Origin: Flavobacterium luteolum
GTDB lineage: Bacteria > Bacteroidota > Bacteroidia > Flavobacteriales > Flavobacteriaceae
Assembly (NCBI RefSeq): GCF_027111275.1
Contig: NZ_CP114286.1
Location: 3,203,501 to 3,267,500 of the forward strand
Direction: 5' to 3'
DNA: 64,000 nt
Shown: positions 11,543-22,074 of the stretch, piece by piece
How positions within the stretch are numbered: the first letter of the stretch is position 1
How the letters are laid out: every line of letters starts with the position of its first letter
The notes under the pieces: generated by a model
Told to the model about the DNA's origin: nothing
Databases searched by the model: none
The model's input: the letters and a program-made list of their open reading frames with translations, nothing else
Position numbers and translations under genes: made by a program

Positions 11543-13135
11543 TTAATCAAACTCAGATGTAAAATACAATTTGACAGTTGGATATTTGCTTTGTGTCATC
11601 TGAATAGTAAAATCAGAATCAGCTAAGAAAACCAATTGTCCGTATTTATCGTGAGCCAAGAATTTTTGCTTGATACGTTTAAATTCTTTGAATTCTTCAT
11701 TTTTAGCATCATCAGGTTTTACCCAGCAAGCTTTATGTACAGGGAAGTTTTCGTATGTACATTTTGCACCATATTCGTGCTCCAAACGGTATTGAATTAC
11801 CTCATACTGAAGTGCACCAACAGTTCCGATAACTTTACGGTTGTTCATTTCTAAAGTAAACAACTGAGCGACTCCTTCATCCATTAACTGGTCAACTCCT
11901 TTTTCCAATTGTTTCGCTTTCATTGGATCAGCATTATTGATGTATCTAAAGTGCTCTGGAGAGAAACTAGGAATACCTTTAAAGCTCATGATTTCGCCTT
12001 CAGTTAAAGTATCTCCAATTTTAAAGTTTCCTGTATCGTGCAAACCTACAATATCACCTGGGTAAGAAATATCAACGATTTCTTTTTTCTCAGCGAAAAA
12101 GGCATTAGGACTTGAGAATTTTAAATTTTTCTTTTGACGAACGTGGTAATATGGTTTGTTTCTTTCGAAAGTTCCAGAAACGATTTTGATAAATGCTAAA
12201 CGGTCACGGTGTTTTGGATCCATATTAGCGTGGATTTTGAAAACAAATCCAGTCATCTTCTCTTCAGTAGGTTCAACTGTACGAGTTTCAGAATCTTTTG
12301 GTCGTGGAGATGGTGCAATTGTAATGAAACAATCTAACAACTCACGAACACCAAAATTATTCAAAGCAGAACCAAAGAATACGGGCTGAATTTTTCCATC
12401 TAAATAATCTTGACGTTCAAATTTTGGATAAACCTCATCAATCAATTCTAACTCTTCACGAAGTTTATTAGCTGCTTTTTCACCAACAATTTTATCTAAT
12501 TCCGGATTGTTCTGTACATCAGAAAACGCAATTGTTTCTTCAATGTTTTTACGGCTGTCTCCGCTAAAAAGGTTAATGTTTTCTTCCCAAAGATTGTAAA
12601 TTCCTTGGAAATCATAACCCATTCCGATAGGGAAACTTAGAGGCGTTACTTTTAAACCTAATTTTTGTTCTACTTCATCCATTAGATCGAAAGCATCCTT
12701 ACCTTCACGATCTAATTTATTGATGAAAACAATCATCGGAATGTTACGCATTCTACAAACTGCAACCAATTTTTCAGTTTGTTCCTCAACCCCTTTTGCA
12801 ACGTCAATTACAACAATTACACTATCAACAGCAGTTAAAGTTCTAAAAGTATCTTCGGCAAAATCCTTGTGTCCAGGAGTATCCAGGATATTGATTTTTT
12901 TATCTTTATAATTAAAAGCAAGTACAGAAGTAGAAACCGAGATACCTCTTTGGCGTTCGATTTCCATAAAGTCACTCGTTGCTCCTTTTTTAATTTTATT
13001 ATTTTTTACCGCTCCAGCTTCCTGAATAGCACCTCCAAATAACAGTAATTTTTCCGTTAATGTAGTTTTACCAGCATCGGGATGCGAGATAATTCCAAAT
13101 GTTCTTCTGCGTTGTATTTCTTTTAAAAAGCTCAT
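11543..13135 (-). CDS. prfC: Peptide chain release factor 3
   Basis: A 530-residue translational GTPase. The P-loop SHPDAGKTTLTEK is at about residues 17-29, switch I has GATSDFMEIERQRGISVST, G3 is DTPGHKDF and G4 NKLD. The ERQRGISV form and the domain 2 and 3 sequences separate RF3 from EF-G and LepA. RF3 frees RF1/RF2 from the ribosome after peptide release. The gene stands alone; a promoter with TACTTTTG lies about 20 bases before the start. Length and motifs are normal. Confidence 0.97.
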   Translation of the reverse strand: MSFLKEIQRRRTFGIISHPDAGKTTLTEKLLLFGGAIQEAGAVKNNKIKKGATSDFMEIERQRGISVSTSVLAFNYKDKKINILDTPGHKDFAEDTFRTLTAVDSVIVVIDVAKGVEEQTEKLVAVCRMRNIPMIVFINKLDREGKDAFDLMDEVEQKLGLKVTPLSFPIGMGYDFQGIYNLWEENINLFSGDSRKNIEETIAFSDVQNNPELDKIVGEKAANKLREELELIDEVYPKFERQDYLDGKIQPVFFGSALNNFGVRELLDCFITIAPSPRPKDSETRTVEPTEEKMTGFVFKIHANMDPKHRDRLAFIKIVSGTFERNKPYYHVRQKKNLKFSSPNAFFAEKKEIVDISYPGDIVGLHDTGNFKIGDTLTEGEIMSFKGIPSFSPEHFRYINNADPMKAKQLEKGVDQLMDEGVAQLFTLEMNNRKVIGTVGALQYEVIQYRLEHEYGAKCTYENFPVHKACWVKPDDAKNEEFKEFKRIKQKFLAHDKYGQLVFLADSDFTIQMTQSKYPTVKLYFTSEFD

Positions 13136-13154
13136 ATTTCGTATAAATAGGTTG

Positions 13155-13162
13155 CAAAAGTA
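13155..13162 (-). promoter_or_regulatory. Candidate -7 element of prfC
   Basis: On the minus strand this reads TACTTTTG, a match to the Bacteroidota -7 consensus TAnnTTTG, 19 bases before the prfC start. No good TTG -33 element is present 19-20 bp upstream. Confidence 0.5.
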
Positions 13163-13233
13163 CTATTAAATACGGCTTTATAAAAATATTCACTTCTTAA
13201 ATTTGGGAAGTCTTTATCATTAGGTAGCTTTTT

Positions 13234-13265
13234 AGAAAAAAATAAGGCTGTTTTTCAACAGTCTT
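13234..13265 (-). terminator. Terminator downstream of a gene remnant
   Basis: On the minus strand AAGACTGTT and AACAGCCTT pair (one G-T pair) around a GAAA loop, and are followed by ATTTTTTT. It lies at the 3' end of the broken reading frame at 13262-13564, with no intact gene to serve. Confidence 0.75.
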
Positions 13266-13564
13266 AAATAGTCATTTTTAAAATTACTGATTAATTGACC
13301 AAATTGAACATCCTTTTGAGGGACATTGTATTTTTACGCATTTATCGGCTTGAGTTGTCGAGTACCAAGTTGGGTTTCAGGTGAAATCTTTAATTTGAGT
13401 ATTTGCCAAGTTGGTCTGAATCCATCTTTCTTGCTAAACGTCTTAATTTCCAAATTATTTCTGATAATAGGATCATTCATTTTGTAGTAACAAGCAAAGC
13501 CAAATACTGAACTGTTGACTTAGTTAACCCAATCATTTAGAACGTTTACATTCGAATCCCATAA
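13262..13564 (-). pseudogene. Decayed gene remnant, family unknown
   Basis: One minus-strand frame reads like protein over about 100 codons but has in-frame stops at 13520-13522 and 13334-13336. Pieces include LWDSNVNVLNDWVN, NSSVFGFACYYKMNDPIIRN, FSKKDGFRPTWQILKLKISP and KYNVPQKDVQFGQLISNF. The composition is that of a real soluble or secreted protein, and a good terminator sits at its 3' end. I do not recognise the family. An alternative is chance open sequence in a gene-poor gap; the terminator argues against that. Confidence 0.45.
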
Positions 13565-13567
13565 TTA

Positions 13568-13904
13568 GTTTAGTTAAATAGTAAGTTTTGTAATTGATGA
13601 AATTTAGGTCTAAAAAGATGGATGTTATTGTTTTTTTTACTGTAAATTATTAATTACCTATCTAAAGTATTTTTTTTTTGATATAACTTTATTTTGCGAG
13701 AAGAATGTTTGTTGCAAAAACGTTGTAGTGTTGAGAACTTTTTTTTAGAGTGCTAATAATTAAGAGTTTATTTAGCGCTTAAATTTGAAAAATGAAACCA
13801 ACCTAAAAATTTGTCTTTCATTAAATTAAGAAAATGAAAATGGCTCATTTTCTTTAAGTGTAAAGAACTATCCTATAATTTTTTGTTAATAGTATATCGG
13901 ATAG
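13568..13904. other. Gene-free stretch
   Basis: AT-rich sequence with several T-runs. I see no coding frame, hairpin with T-run or repeat copy in it. Confidence 0.6.
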
Positions 13905-13934
13905 TTGGATTATGTAATTGAATTGTTATTTTTG
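13905..13934 (+). promoter_or_regulatory. Promoter of the SurA-like gene
   Basis: TTG at 13905-13907, a 19-bp spacer, and TATTTTTG at 13927-13934 match the Flavobacterium vegetative promoter exactly. The predicted transcript leader is about 105 bases before the start at 14048. Confidence 0.75.
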
Positions 13935-14047
13935 TTCGTTATAAGTTACGAAAGAACTATACTTTAATTATTTATGTTTAAGTTGAACATACATAATTTC
14001 AGAGGGATTATCTAAAACAGGCTTACATTCAAATAAAAATTAAAATA

Positions 14048-15478
14048 ATGTTATTAAAAAAATTACAGCTAAAAACAATTGATTTCAAGTTTGCACTAAC
14101 AATTTGTTTTTTTCTTTTTTTTACTCCAATTATCACAGCGCAAGAAATTATTCCTGATGTTGTAGCTCAAAAACCAGTTGAAGCTCCTTCTGGCGGAAAA
14201 TTGAAAATCGATGGAATTATTGCGACAGTAGGAGATTATATTGTTTTAGATTCCGATATCGATAAAGGATTTTTAGAAATTACTGCTCAAGGCGGATCTA
14301 TAAAAGATATTACAAGATGCCAGATGCTTGGTAAACTTTTAGAAGACAAATTATATGCTCACCAAGCTATTCAAGATAGTATTATTGTGAGTGATGCTGA
14401 AGTTAGAAGTATGATGGACGAGCGTCTAAACTATATGACACAGCAAGTTGGTGATATCAATAAAGTAGTTGAATACTATAAAAAAAGTTCTGTAGAAGAA
14501 TTTAAAACTTATTTTGCAGATATCTTGAAGGAGCAAAAGCTAGCTTCAGAGATGAGAGATAAGATTATTAAAGATGTTGAGATCACTCCAGAGGAAGTTC
14601 GAAATTTCTTCAAGAAAATTCCAAAAGATGAATTGCCAACGTTTGGTGCCGAAATGGAGGTAGCACAAATTGTGGTAGAGCCTAAAATTTCTAAAGAAGA
14701 CAAACAGAAAGTTATCGATAGATTAAATGCGATAAGAAAAGATGTTCTTGAGGGATCTAGTTTTGCTACAAAGGCAGTTTTATATTCTCAAGATCCAGGA
14801 TCTTCTCCAAATGGGGGATACTACAAAATGACAAGAAGAACTCCTTTTGTCAAAGAATTTAAAGATGTCGCGTTTAGTTTACAGGCGGGAGAAATTTCGG
14901 AGCCATTTGAAACGACTTTTGGATACCATATTATCATGGTGGAAAAAATTAAAGGACAGGAAGTTGAGCTTCGTCATATCTTGATTTCTCCAACCGTGTC
15001 AGAAGCGGCTCTAAAAGAAGCAAAAGAAAGAATTACCAATATTAGAAATAAAATCATTAATAAAGAAGTGACTTTTGCTGAAGCAGCAAGAACAGAATCT
15101 GACGAAAAGGAAACTAGAACAAACGGTGGGACATTGGTGAATCCAACAACACAAGATACTCGTTTTGAGTTGACTAAAATGGATCCGACTTTATATAGCC
15201 AAGTTTCAAATTTAAAAGGAGATGAAGTTTCTCAGCCACTTTTAAATACAGATGATAAAGGTAAAAAAACGTATAAGTTAATTACGGTTACAAACAGAAT
15301 TGATGAGCATACTGCTGATTATGCTAAGGATTATACTAAGATTAAAGAATTGGCATTAAAAGAAAAACAGATTAATGCAATTGCAAAATGGTTTGATACT
15401 AAAATTAAAGATACTTACATCAAGATCATTGGAGAATATAAAGATTGTTCTTTTGCGAACAACTGGCTGAAAAAATAA
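14048..15478 (+). CDS. SurA-like periplasmic peptidyl-prolyl isomerase
   Basis: A 476-residue exported protein. The N-terminus has a positive stretch and the hydrophobic segment FALTICFFLFFTPIITAQ, with likely cleavage near residue 31. An N-terminal chaperone-like helical region (about residues 50-180) is followed by two parvulin-type domains: one around EMEVAQIVVEPK to FGYHIIMVEK, the second from VELRHILISPT to about residue 400. This is the layout of SurA, which helps outer-membrane proteins fold. It has its own promoter and a terminator before moxR. Bacteroidota often have several such proteins, so I do not give a symbol. Confidence 0.9.
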   Translation: MLLKKLQLKTIDFKFALTICFFLFFTPIITAQEIIPDVVAQKPVEAPSGGKLKIDGIIATVGDYIVLDSDIDKGFLEITAQGGSIKDITRCQMLGKLLEDKLYAHQAIQDSIIVSDAEVRSMMDERLNYMTQQVGDINKVVEYYKKSSVEEFKTYFADILKEQKLASEMRDKIIKDVEITPEEVRNFFKKIPKDELPTFGAEMEVAQIVVEPKISKEDKQKVIDRLNAIRKDVLEGSSFATKAVLYSQDPGSSPNGGYYKMTRRTPFVKEFKDVAFSLQAGEISEPFETTFGYHIIMVEKIKGQEVELRHILISPTVSEAALKEAKERITNIRNKIINKEVTFAEAARTESDEKETRTNGGTLVNPTTQDTRFELTKMDPTLYSQVSNLKGDEVSQPLLNTDDKGKKTYKLITVTNRIDEHTADYAKDYTKIKELALKEKQINAIAKWFDTKIKDTYIKIIGEYKDCSFANNWLKK

Positions 15479-15494
15479 GTTTTAATAAATAAAT

Positions 15495-15537
15495 AAAAAG
15501 AGTTAGTTTTATGATTTCATAGAATTAACTCTTTTTA
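15495..15537 (+). terminator. Terminator after the SurA-like gene
   Basis: AAAAAGAGTTA and TAACTCTTTTT pair at the base of a longer imperfect stem whose inner arms are ATGA and CATA; T-rich sequence follows. Confidence 0.8.
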
Positions 15538-15556
15538 ATTTTAAATACATTCATAA

Positions 15557-16510
15557 ATGTCTGACGTAGCAGCAATTCACAATTTAGTTCAAAAAAGAAA
15601 CGAATTAAAAAAAGAAATAGCGAAAATCATTGTAGGGCAAGATGCCGTTGTAGATCAAATTTTACTTTGTATATTTTCTGGGGGACACGCACTTTTAATT
15701 GGAGTTCCTGGTTTGGCAAAAACCTTAATGATAAATACTCTGTCTCAGGCTTTAGGTCTAGATTTTAAGAGAATTCAGTTTACGCCAGATTTAATGCCTT
15801 CGGATATTTTAGGAAGCGAAATTTTGGATGAGAATAGGAATTTTAAGTTCATTAAAGGTCCAATTTTCTCTAATATTATTTTGGCTGACGAGATAAACAG
15901 AACACCTCCAAAAACACAAGCTGCTCTGCTTGAAGCTATGCAGGAAAGATCGGTTACGATTGCAGGACAACATCATAAATTAGATTTGCCTTATTTTGTT
16001 TTGGCAACTCAAAACCCTATTGAGCAGGAAGGAACTTATCCTTTGCCAGAAGCGCAGTTAGACCGCTTTATGTTTGCTATCAAATTAGAATATCCAACTT
16101 TTGAAGAAGAAGTTCAGGTCGTTAAACGAACAACTTCTGATGTTAAAACAGAAATTAATCCGTTATTTAATGCTCAGGAAATTATCGATTTTCAGCACCT
16201 GATTCGTAGAATCCCAGTTGCAGATAACGTTATTGAATATGCAGTGACTTTGGTAAGTAAAACTCGTCCAGATAATAGTTTGACTAATGATTTTGTAAAA
16301 AACTATTTAGATTGGGGGGCAGGACCAAGGGCTTCGCAAAATTTAATTCTTGCTGCAAAAGCACACGCAGCTTTTAATGGAAAGTTCTCGCCAGATATTG
16401 AAGATGTACAGGCAGTAGCAACAGGAATTCTTCGTCATAGAATTATAAAGAATTATAAAGCAGATGCTGAAGGTATAACAGAAGAGATAATTATTAAAAA
16501 ACTAATGTAA
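15557..16510 (+). CDS. MoxR family AAA+ ATPase
   Basis: A 317-residue ATPase with Walker A GVPGLAKT, Walker B ILADEINRTPPKTQ, sensor sequence LATQNPIEQEGTYPLPEAQ and an Arg-finger region LDRFMF. These are the marks of the MoxR branch of AAA+ proteins, which act as chaperones that help mature partner complexes, often von Willebrand factor A proteins. Here the usual downstream DUF58/VWA partner genes are absent: a terminator and aconitase follow. It lies 78 bp after the SurA-like gene but behind that gene's terminator. Confidence 0.93.
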   Translation: MSDVAAIHNLVQKRNELKKEIAKIIVGQDAVVDQILLCIFSGGHALLIGVPGLAKTLMINTLSQALGLDFKRIQFTPDLMPSDILGSEILDENRNFKFIKGPIFSNIILADEINRTPPKTQAALLEAMQERSVTIAGQHHKLDLPYFVLATQNPIEQEGTYPLPEAQLDRFMFAIKLEYPTFEEEVQVVKRTTSDVKTEINPLFNAQEIIDFQHLIRRIPVADNVIEYAVTLVSKTRPDNSLTNDFVKNYLDWGAGPRASQNLILAAKAHAAFNGKFSPDIEDVQAVATGILRHRIIKNYKADAEGITEEIIIKKLM

Positions 16511-16533
16511 AATCTAAAATTTGCATTTATAGT

Positions 16534-16570
16534 AATCCTGACAATTTATTGTCAGGATTTTTTGTTTTTA
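16534..16570 (+). terminator. Terminator after the MoxR gene
   Basis: AATCCTGACAA and TTGTCAGGATT form an 11-bp stem with a four-base loop, followed by TTTTTGTTTTT. The rest of the gap up to 16855 shows no gene. Confidence 0.92.
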
Positions 16571-16855
16571 GAAACTCGAAAAAGCTTTTCAAGATGACGT
16601 TTTAAATCTCAACTATAACGTTATAATTGCTTATTTAGAAAGATTCTTTGTGAAAATAGAGGTAAAATCTCACTTCCTTTATAACATCAAATTTCGACTT
16701 TGTTAAAGAAAGGATTTTTAAATGTTAATAATTCATTATTTTAATATAAAATTGAGTTTTTGGTAAAAACAAGCAGTGAAAATCGTTTTTTAGCAATAAT
16801 AATTTTTCAAAAGGCTAGTTCTATTAAATTTTTTTTAATTATCGTCTTTAATGCT

Positions 16856-16863
16856 TAAATTTG
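16856..16863 (+). promoter_or_regulatory. Candidate -7 element of acnB
   Basis: TAAATTTG matches TAnnTTTG and lies 27 bases before the ATG at 16891. It covers the upstream TTG at 16861, which makes that TTG unlikely as a start. No clear -33 TTG. Confidence 0.5.
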
Positions 16864-16890
16864 CCTCAAAAAAATAAATCCGCTTTTATT

Positions 16891-19662
16891 ATGAATATTT
16901 ATCAGGATTACCTTCAAGAAATTGAAGAAAGAAAAAATCAAGGGTTGCACCCAAAACCAATTGATGGAGCTGAATTATTAAGCGAAATCATTTCTCAAAT
17001 TAAAGATGTTGATAACGCATATCGCGAAGACTCTCTTAAGTTTTTTATTTACAATACTTTACCAGGTACGACAAGTGCAGCAGGTGAAAAAGCTAAGTTT
17101 TTAAAAGAAATTATTTTAGGTCAATCAATAGTAAAAGAAATTACTCCAGCTTTTGCTTTTGAGTTGCTTTCACACATGAAAGGTGGACCATCTATCGAAG
17201 TATTACTTGATTTAGCTTTAGGTAATGACGCTGCAATTGCAAAAGAAGCAGCGAAAGTACTAAAAACACAAGTTTTCCTTTACGAAGCAGATACAGATCG
17301 TTTGGTAGAGGCATTCAAAAATGATAATGAAATTGCAAAAGAAATCCTTGAAAGTTATGCTCAAGCTGAGTTTTTTACAAAACTTCCAGAAGTAGCAGAC
17401 GAAATTAAAGTGGTTACTTTTATTGCTGGTGAAGGTGATATTTCAACAGATTTACTTTCTCCGGGTAATCAAGCGCACTCTCGTTCAGATCGTGAACTTC
17501 ATGGTCAGTGCATGATTACTCCTCAAGCGCAACAAGAAATTAAAGCGTTACAAGCACAGCATCCAGATAAAAGCGTAATGTTGATCGCTGAAAAAGGAAC
17601 AATGGGTGTGGGTTCTTCAAGAATGTCAGGTGTTAATAACGTGGCACTTTGGACAGGAAAGCAGTCAAGCCCTTATATTCCATTCGTAAACATCGCTCCA
17701 ATTGTTGGTGGAACAAACGGAATTTCTCCAATTTTCCTAACAACTGTTGACGTTACTGGTGGTATTGGTTTAGACCTTAAAAACTGGGTTAAAAAAGTTG
17801 ATGCAGAAGGAAATGTTATTCGTAACGAAAATGACGAACCAATTCTGGAGCAAACGTATTCTGTTGCTACAGGAACTGTTTTGACTATCAATATTAAAGA
17901 GAAAAAACTTTATAATGGAGATCAGGAATTGATCGACATTTCTAAAGCATTTACTCCTCAAAAAATGGAGTTTATCAAAGCGGGTGGTTCTTATGCTATC
18001 GTATTTGGTAAAAAACTTCAGACATTAGCTGCTAAAGTTTTAGACGTTGAAGCTCCGTTAGTATATGCTCCTTCAAAAGAGGTTTCTCACGAAGGACAAG
18101 GTCTTACAGCAGTAGAAAAAATCTTCAACAAAAATGCTGTTGGTATTGCTCCAGGTAAAGTATTGCACGCTGGTTCTGATGTTCGTGTAGAAGTTAACAT
18201 TGTAGGGTCTCAAGATACTACGGGTTTAATGACTGCTCAGGAATTAGAATCTATGGCGGCTACTGTGATTTCGCCAATCGTTGACGGTGCTTACCAATCA
18301 GGTTGTCATACTGCTTCGGTTTGGGATAAAAAAGCACAAGCTAATATTCCTAAATTGATGAAATTTATGAACGATTTTGGTTTGATCACGGCTCGTGACC
18401 CAAAAGGCGTTTATCATGCAATGACTGACGTTATCCATAAAGTGCTTAACGATATTACTATTGACGAGTGGGCAATCATTATTGGTGGTGACTCTCATAC
18501 AAGAATGTCAAAAGGTGTTGCTTTTGGTGCTGACTCAGGAACTGTTGCTCTTGCATTGGCTACTGGAGAAGCTTCAATGCCAATTCCAGAATCTGTTAAA
18601 GTTACTTTCAAAGGAGATATGAAAGGGTATATGGACTTCCGTGATGTTGTTCATGCTACTCAAGCTCAAATGCTTCACCAATTTGGAGGAGAAAATGTAT
18701 TCCAAGGAAGAATCATTGAGGTTCACATTGGAACATTAACTGCTGACCAAGCCTTTACATTTACAGACTGGACTGCAGAGATGAAAGCTAAAGCTTCTAT
18801 CTGTATTTCTGAAGATGATACTTTAATCGAATCATTGGAAATTGCTAAAGGCAGAATCCAAATCATGATCGACAAAGGTATGGACAACGATAAACACGTT
18901 CTTCAAGGATTGATCAACAAAGCTGATAAGAGAATTGCTGAGATTAAATCGGCTGAAAAACCAGCTTTAACTCCAGATGCAAATGCTAAATATTATGCTG
19001 AAGTTGTAGTTGATCTTGATCAAATTGCTGAGCCAATGATCGCCGATCCAGACGTAAATAATGCTGATGTTTCTAAACGTTATACTCACGATACAATTAG
19101 ACCATTATCTTTTTACGGTGGAGAGAAAAAAGTAGATCTTGGATTTATTGGTTCTTGTATGGTTCACAAAGGAGATATGAAAATCCTTGCTCAAATGTTG
19201 AAAAACGTAGAGGCACAAACAGGAAAAGTGGAATTCAACGCTCCTCTTGTAGTTGCTCCTCCAACTTACAACATTGTTGATGAATTAAAAGCCGAAGGTG
19301 ACTGGGAAGTTCTACAAAGATATTCAGGTTTCGAATTCGACGATAATGCTCCAAAAGGTGCTGCGCGTACAGAATACGAAAACATGTTGTATTTAGAGCG
19401 TCCAGGATGTAACCTTTGTATGGGTAACCAAGAAAAAGCAGCTAAAGGAGATACGGTAATGGCAACTTCAACTCGTCTTTTCCAAGGTAGAGTTGTAGAA
19501 GACAAAGAAGGTAAAAAAGGAGAATCATTGCTTTCTTCTACACCAGTTGTAGTTTTGTCTACAATTTTAGGAAGAACTCCAACTTTAGCAGAATATACAA
19601 CTGCGGTTGAAGGTATTAACTTGACTAAGTTTGCACCTTCTAATAAATCGTTAGTAATGTAA
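16891..19662 (+). CDS. acnB: Aconitate hydratase B (bifunctional AcnB/2-methylisocitrate dehydratase type)
   Basis: A 923-residue protein. The N-terminal part (about residues 1-160) is the HEAT-like helical domain typical of AcnB, then the swivel domain with EGDISTDLLSPG, and the catalytic core with ligands of the [4Fe-4S] cluster in GSCMVHKG and RPGCNLCMG. GGDSHTRMS is also seen. It converts citrate to isocitrate in the TCA cycle, and related enzymes also hydrate 2-methylaconitate. A 30-bp longer frame begins with TTG at 16861, but the ATG start gives the normal AcnB N-terminus. It is followed by its own terminator and a second aconitase gene. Confidence 0.95.
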   Translation: MNIYQDYLQEIEERKNQGLHPKPIDGAELLSEIISQIKDVDNAYREDSLKFFIYNTLPGTTSAAGEKAKFLKEIILGQSIVKEITPAFAFELLSHMKGGPSIEVLLDLALGNDAAIAKEAAKVLKTQVFLYEADTDRLVEAFKNDNEIAKEILESYAQAEFFTKLPEVADEIKVVTFIAGEGDISTDLLSPGNQAHSRSDRELHGQCMITPQAQQEIKALQAQHPDKSVMLIAEKGTMGVGSSRMSGVNNVALWTGKQSSPYIPFVNIAPIVGGTNGISPIFLTTVDVTGGIGLDLKNWVKKVDAEGNVIRNENDEPILEQTYSVATGTVLTINIKEKKLYNGDQELIDISKAFTPQKMEFIKAGGSYAIVFGKKLQTLAAKVLDVEAPLVYAPSKEVSHEGQGLTAVEKIFNKNAVGIAPGKVLHAGSDVRVEVNIVGSQDTTGLMTAQELESMAATVISPIVDGAYQSGCHTASVWDKKAQANIPKLMKFMNDFGLITARDPKGVYHAMTDVIHKVLNDITIDEWAIIIGGDSHTRMSKGVAFGADSGTVALALATGEASMPIPESVKVTFKGDMKGYMDFRDVVHATQAQMLHQFGGENVFQGRIIEVHIGTLTADQAFTFTDWTAEMKAKASICISEDDTLIESLEIAKGRIQIMIDKGMDNDKHVLQGLINKADKRIAEIKSAEKPALTPDANAKYYAEVVVDLDQIAEPMIADPDVNNADVSKRYTHDTIRPLSFYGGEKKVDLGFIGSCMVHKGDMKILAQMLKNVEAQTGKVEFNAPLVVAPPTYNIVDELKAEGDWEVLQRYSGFEFDDNAPKGAARTEYENMLYLERPGCNLCMGNQEKAAKGDTVMATSTRLFQGRVVEDKEGKKGESLLSSTPVVVLSTILGRTPTLAEYTTAVEGINLTKFAPSNKSLVM

Positions 19663-19683
19663 TCTTACGATTATTAATATATC

Positions 19684-19721
19684 AAAAGCCCGAGCGATAA
19701 ACTCGGGCTTTTTCTTTTTTA
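19684..19721 (+). terminator. Terminator between acnB and the second aconitase
   Basis: AAAAGCCCGAG and CTCGGGCTTTT form an 11-bp stem followed by TTCTTTTTT. Confidence 0.93.
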
Positions 19722-19789
19722 ACTCTCCTATTTTTTGTAACTTGTCATGTTCAAAATAAAATAAAAAAACAAAAAATAATATAGAACTT

Positions 19790-22054
19790 ATGGCTTTTGA
19801 TATCGAAATGATTAAAAAAGTGTACGAAAACATGCCAAATCGTGTTGATAAAGCACGAGAGATTGTTGGACGTCCACTTACTTTGACAGAGAAAATTTTA
19901 TACAACCACCTTTGGGATGGAAATCCGACAAAGGCGTTTGGCAGAGGAGTTGATTATGTTGATTTCGCACCAGATCGTGTTGCGTGTCAAGATGCAACGG
20001 CACAAATGGCATTATTGCAGTTTATGCATGCAGGAAAATCTAAAGTGGCAGTACCAACAACGGTTCACTGTGATCACTTGATTCAGGCAAAAGTAGATGC
20101 TGCAACCGATTTGGCTAGAGCAAAAACACAAAGTAATGAGGTTTTTGATTTCTTATCTTCTGTTTCTAATAAATACGGAATAGGTTTTTGGAAGCCAGGA
20201 GCTGGAATTATTCACCAAGTGGTACTTGAAAATTATGCTTTCCCTGGCGGAATGATGATTGGTACCGATTCTCATACTGTAAATGCAGGTGGTTTAGGAA
20301 TGGTGGCTATTGGTGTTGGCGGAGCAGATGCTGTAGATGTTATGTCTGGAATGGCTTGGGAACTTAAATTTCCTAAACTTATCGGAGTTAAATTAACAGG
20401 GAAATTATCAGGATGGACCGCGCCAAAAGACGTTATTCTTAAGGTGGCTGGTATTTTGACTGTAAAAGGAGGAACTGGTGCTATTGTCGAGTATTTTGGA
20501 GAAGGTGCAACTTCTATGTCTTGTACAGGTAAAGGGACTATTTGTAATATGGGAGCCGAAATTGGAGCTACAACTTCTACTTTTGGATATGATGCTTCTA
20601 TGGGGCGTTACCTGCGTTCTACAAATAGAGCCGATGTTGCCGATGCAGCAGATAAAATTGCTCCATATTTAACAGGAGATCCAGAAGTTTACGCAAACCC
20701 TGAAAAATATTTCGATCAGGTTATCGAAATTGATTTGTCTAAATTAGAGCCACACTTAAATGGACCTTTTACGCCAGATTTGGCTACTCCAATTTCTAAA
20801 ATGAAAGAAGAAGCAATCAAAAATAACTGGCCATTACAAATTCAAGTTGGTTTAATAGGGTCTTGTACCAACTCTTCTTACGAAGATATTTCGCGTGCAG
20901 CTTCTTTGGCAAGACAGGTTGCAGATAAAAACTTAAAGACAAAAGCCGAGTTTACTATTACTCCAGGTTCTGAAGTAGTTCGTTCGACTATTGAAAGAGA
21001 CGGATTTATTGATACGTTCCATAAAATTGGGGCAACTGTTTTTGCTAATGCCTGCGGACCATGTATTGGTATGTGGGATAGAGAAGGGGCAGAAAAAGAA
21101 GAAAGAAATACAATTGTTCACTCTTTCAATCGTAACTTCTCAAAGCGTGCAGATGGTAATCCAAATACGTTAGCTTTTGTAGGTTCTCCAGAGTTGGTAA
21201 CAGCGATGGCGATTGCTGGTGATTTGGGCTTTAATCCATTGACAGATACATTAATCAACGAAGATGGCGAAGAAGTTATGCTTGATGCTCCAACAGGAGA
21301 CGAGCTTCCTTCTAAGGGGTTCTACGCCGAAGATCCAGGATTTCAGGCTCCAGCAGCAGATGGTTCAAATGTGCAAGTTGTGGTCAATCCAACATCTGAG
21401 CGATTGCAACTATTAGCTCCGTTTGATGCTTGGGATGGTAAAAATATTACTGGTGCTAAATTGTTGATCAAAGCATTCGGTAAATGTACAACAGATCATA
21501 TTTCTATGGCTGGACCATGGTTGCGCTTCCGCGGACATTTAGATAATATTTCTAATAATATGCTAATTGGTGCGGTAAATGCTTATAATCAAAAAACAAA
21601 CTCAGTTAAAAATCAATTGACAGGTCAATATGATGCTGTTCCTGCGGTTGCTCGTGCGTATAAAGCTGCTGGAGTTCCGTCTATCGTAGTTGGAGATCAT
21701 AACTACGGAGAAGGTTCTTCTCGTGAGCATGCTGCGATGGAACCTCGTTTCTTAGGTGTCAAAGCAGTATTGGTAAAATCTTTCGCTCGTATCCACGAAA
21801 CAAACCTTAAAAAGCAAGGTCTTTTAGGTTTGACATTTGCAAATGAAGCTGATTATGATAAAATCCAAGAGGATGATACTATTAACTTCTTAGATTTAAC
21901 AGAATTTGCTCCAGGAAAACCATTGACATTAGAATTTGTTCATGCAGATGGTACCAAAGATATTATTTTGGCTAACCATACGTATAATGAAGGGCAAATT
22001 GGATGGTTTGTTGCAGGTTCTGCATTAAACTTAATTGCGGCTGGAAAAGCTTAA
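19790..22054 (+). CDS. Aconitate hydratase, mitochondrial/AcnA-like type
   Basis: A 754-residue enzyme of the other aconitase branch, of the size of the mitochondrial form. The cluster cysteines are in [12 protein letters not shown] and [24 protein letters not shown] and the C-terminal swivel with [19 protein letters not shown] are intact. It catalyses citrate-isocitrate interconversion through cis-aconitate. It lies 127 bp after acnB but has a terminator before it, so it probably has its own promoter; TATTTTTTG near 19730 is one base too long to match the consensus. Two full aconitases in tandem imply different conditions of use, such as oxidative stress. Confidence 0.95.
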   Translation: MAFDIEMIKKVYENMPNRVDKAREIVGRPLTLTEKILYNHLWDGNPTKAFGRGVDYVDFAPDRVACQDATAQMALLQFMHAGKSKVAVPTTVHCDHLIQAKVDAATDLARAKTQSNEVFDFLSSVSNKYGIGFWKPGAGIIHQVVLENYAFPGGMMIGTDSHTVNAGGLGMVAIGVGGADAVDVMSGMAWELKFPKLIGVKLTGKLSGWTAPKDVILKVAGILTVKGGTGAIVEYFGEGATSMSCTGKGTICNMGAEIGATTSTFGYDASMGRYLRSTNRADVADAADKIAPYLTGDPEVYANPEKYFDQVIEIDLSKLEPHLNGPFTPDLATPISKMKEEAIKNNWPLQIQVGLIGSCTNSSYEDISRAASLARQVADKNLKTKAEFTITPGSEVVRSTIERDGFIDTFHKIGATVFANACGPCIGMWDREGAEKEERNTIVHSFNRNFSKRADGNPNTLAFVGSPELVTAMAIAGDLGFNPLTDTLINEDGEEVMLDAPTGDELPSKGFYAEDPGFQAPAADGSNVQVVVNPTSERLQLLAPFDAWDGKNITGAKLLIKAFGKCTTDHISMAGPWLRFRGHLDNISNNMLIGAVNAYNQKTNSVKNQLTGQYDAVPAVARAYKAAGVPSIVVGDHNYGEGSSREHAAMEPRFLGVKAVLVKSFARIHETNLKKQGLLGLTFANEADYDKIQEDDTINFLDLTEFAPGKPLTLEFVHADGTKDIILANHTYNEGQIGWFVAGSALNLIAAGKA

Positions 22055-22074
22055 TTTTTAGATTTATATATTTT

